Assembly: GCA_016748015.1 (NCBI GenBank)
Contig: JAAOMT010000034.1
Location: forward strand, 272,277 to 336,276
DNA length: 64,000 nt
Source: Geosiphon pyriformis
Lineage: Eukaryota; Glomeromycota; Glomeromycetes; Archaeosporales; Geosiphonaceae
Direction of reading: 5' to 3'
The notes beneath the pieces were generated by a model. The model made no database searches. It worked only from the letters and a program-made list of their open reading frames with translations, and was not told the DNA's origin. Position numbers and translations under genes: made by a program. The stretch's first letter is position 1. Every line of letters begins with the position of its first letter. This document shows positions 63,984 to 64,000 of the stretch, in pieces.

Positions 63984-64000
63984 ATAAGACAACTCTAAAA

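Larger units (their letters stand above)
56998..64000 (+). mobile_element. Ty3/gypsy retrotransposon gypsy-2 with dUTPase, right end cut off
   Basis: Order on the plus strand: LTR, primer site, gag with CCHC, protease, Cys-rich region, dUTPase, RT, RNase H. Integrase and the 3' LTR would lie beyond base 64000. Gln-rich stretches of gag are peppered with TAA and TAG, and at least two catalytic motifs are mutated, so this copy is dead. The whole polyprotein resembles an element I recall from Rhizophagus (unchecked). Confidence 0.9.

Overview
The window is eukaryotic nuclear DNA and almost certainly fungal. Host genes are split by many short GT-AG introns and sit in AT-rich DNA, and the retroelements resemble families I remember as abundant in arbuscular mycorrhizal fungi (Glomeromycotina, Rhizophagus-like). 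That placement is recall plus inference; no database was searched.

Layout. 1-5800: a damaged LINE on the minus strand (copy A; CCHC ORF1, APE-type endonuclease, RT, RNase H). 6480-14209: a nearly complete minus-strand Ty3/gypsy element (gypsy-1) with both LTRs, PBS and polypurine tract. 14210-18700: extremely AT-rich DNA that in part still reads as a mutated LINE endonuclease. 18750-35845: an island of five conserved host genes: ECD/SGT1, a thiamine triphosphatase with an in-frame TAG, AP-3 mu, beta-COP (SEC26) and the AAA ATPase RIX7/NVL. For ECD (13 exons, 726 aa), AP-3 mu (13 exons, 415 aa) and beta-COP (22 exons, 952 aa) I could build exon models that stay in frame from start to stop. 35950-57000: a LINE graveyard. 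Here a better preserved LINE (copy B, minus) and a worse one (copy C, plus) each follow a decayed ORF1-only element, so two composite units face each other across a solo LTR. 56998-64000: a second Ty3/gypsy element (gypsy-2) running off the right edge, with a dUTPase domain inside its pol region.

Two patterns tie the mobile part together. First, the retroelements are graded in decay. Damage looks like C:G to T:A change: Gln and Trp codons became stops, catalytic Asp became Asn, zinc-knuckle Cys became Tyr. The host genes between them keep intact reading frames, with one exception. Second, the ORF1-only elements end in the same 3' tail as LINE copy B, as expected if they were copied by the LINE machinery in trans. 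No tRNA, rRNA or CRISPR array was recognised.
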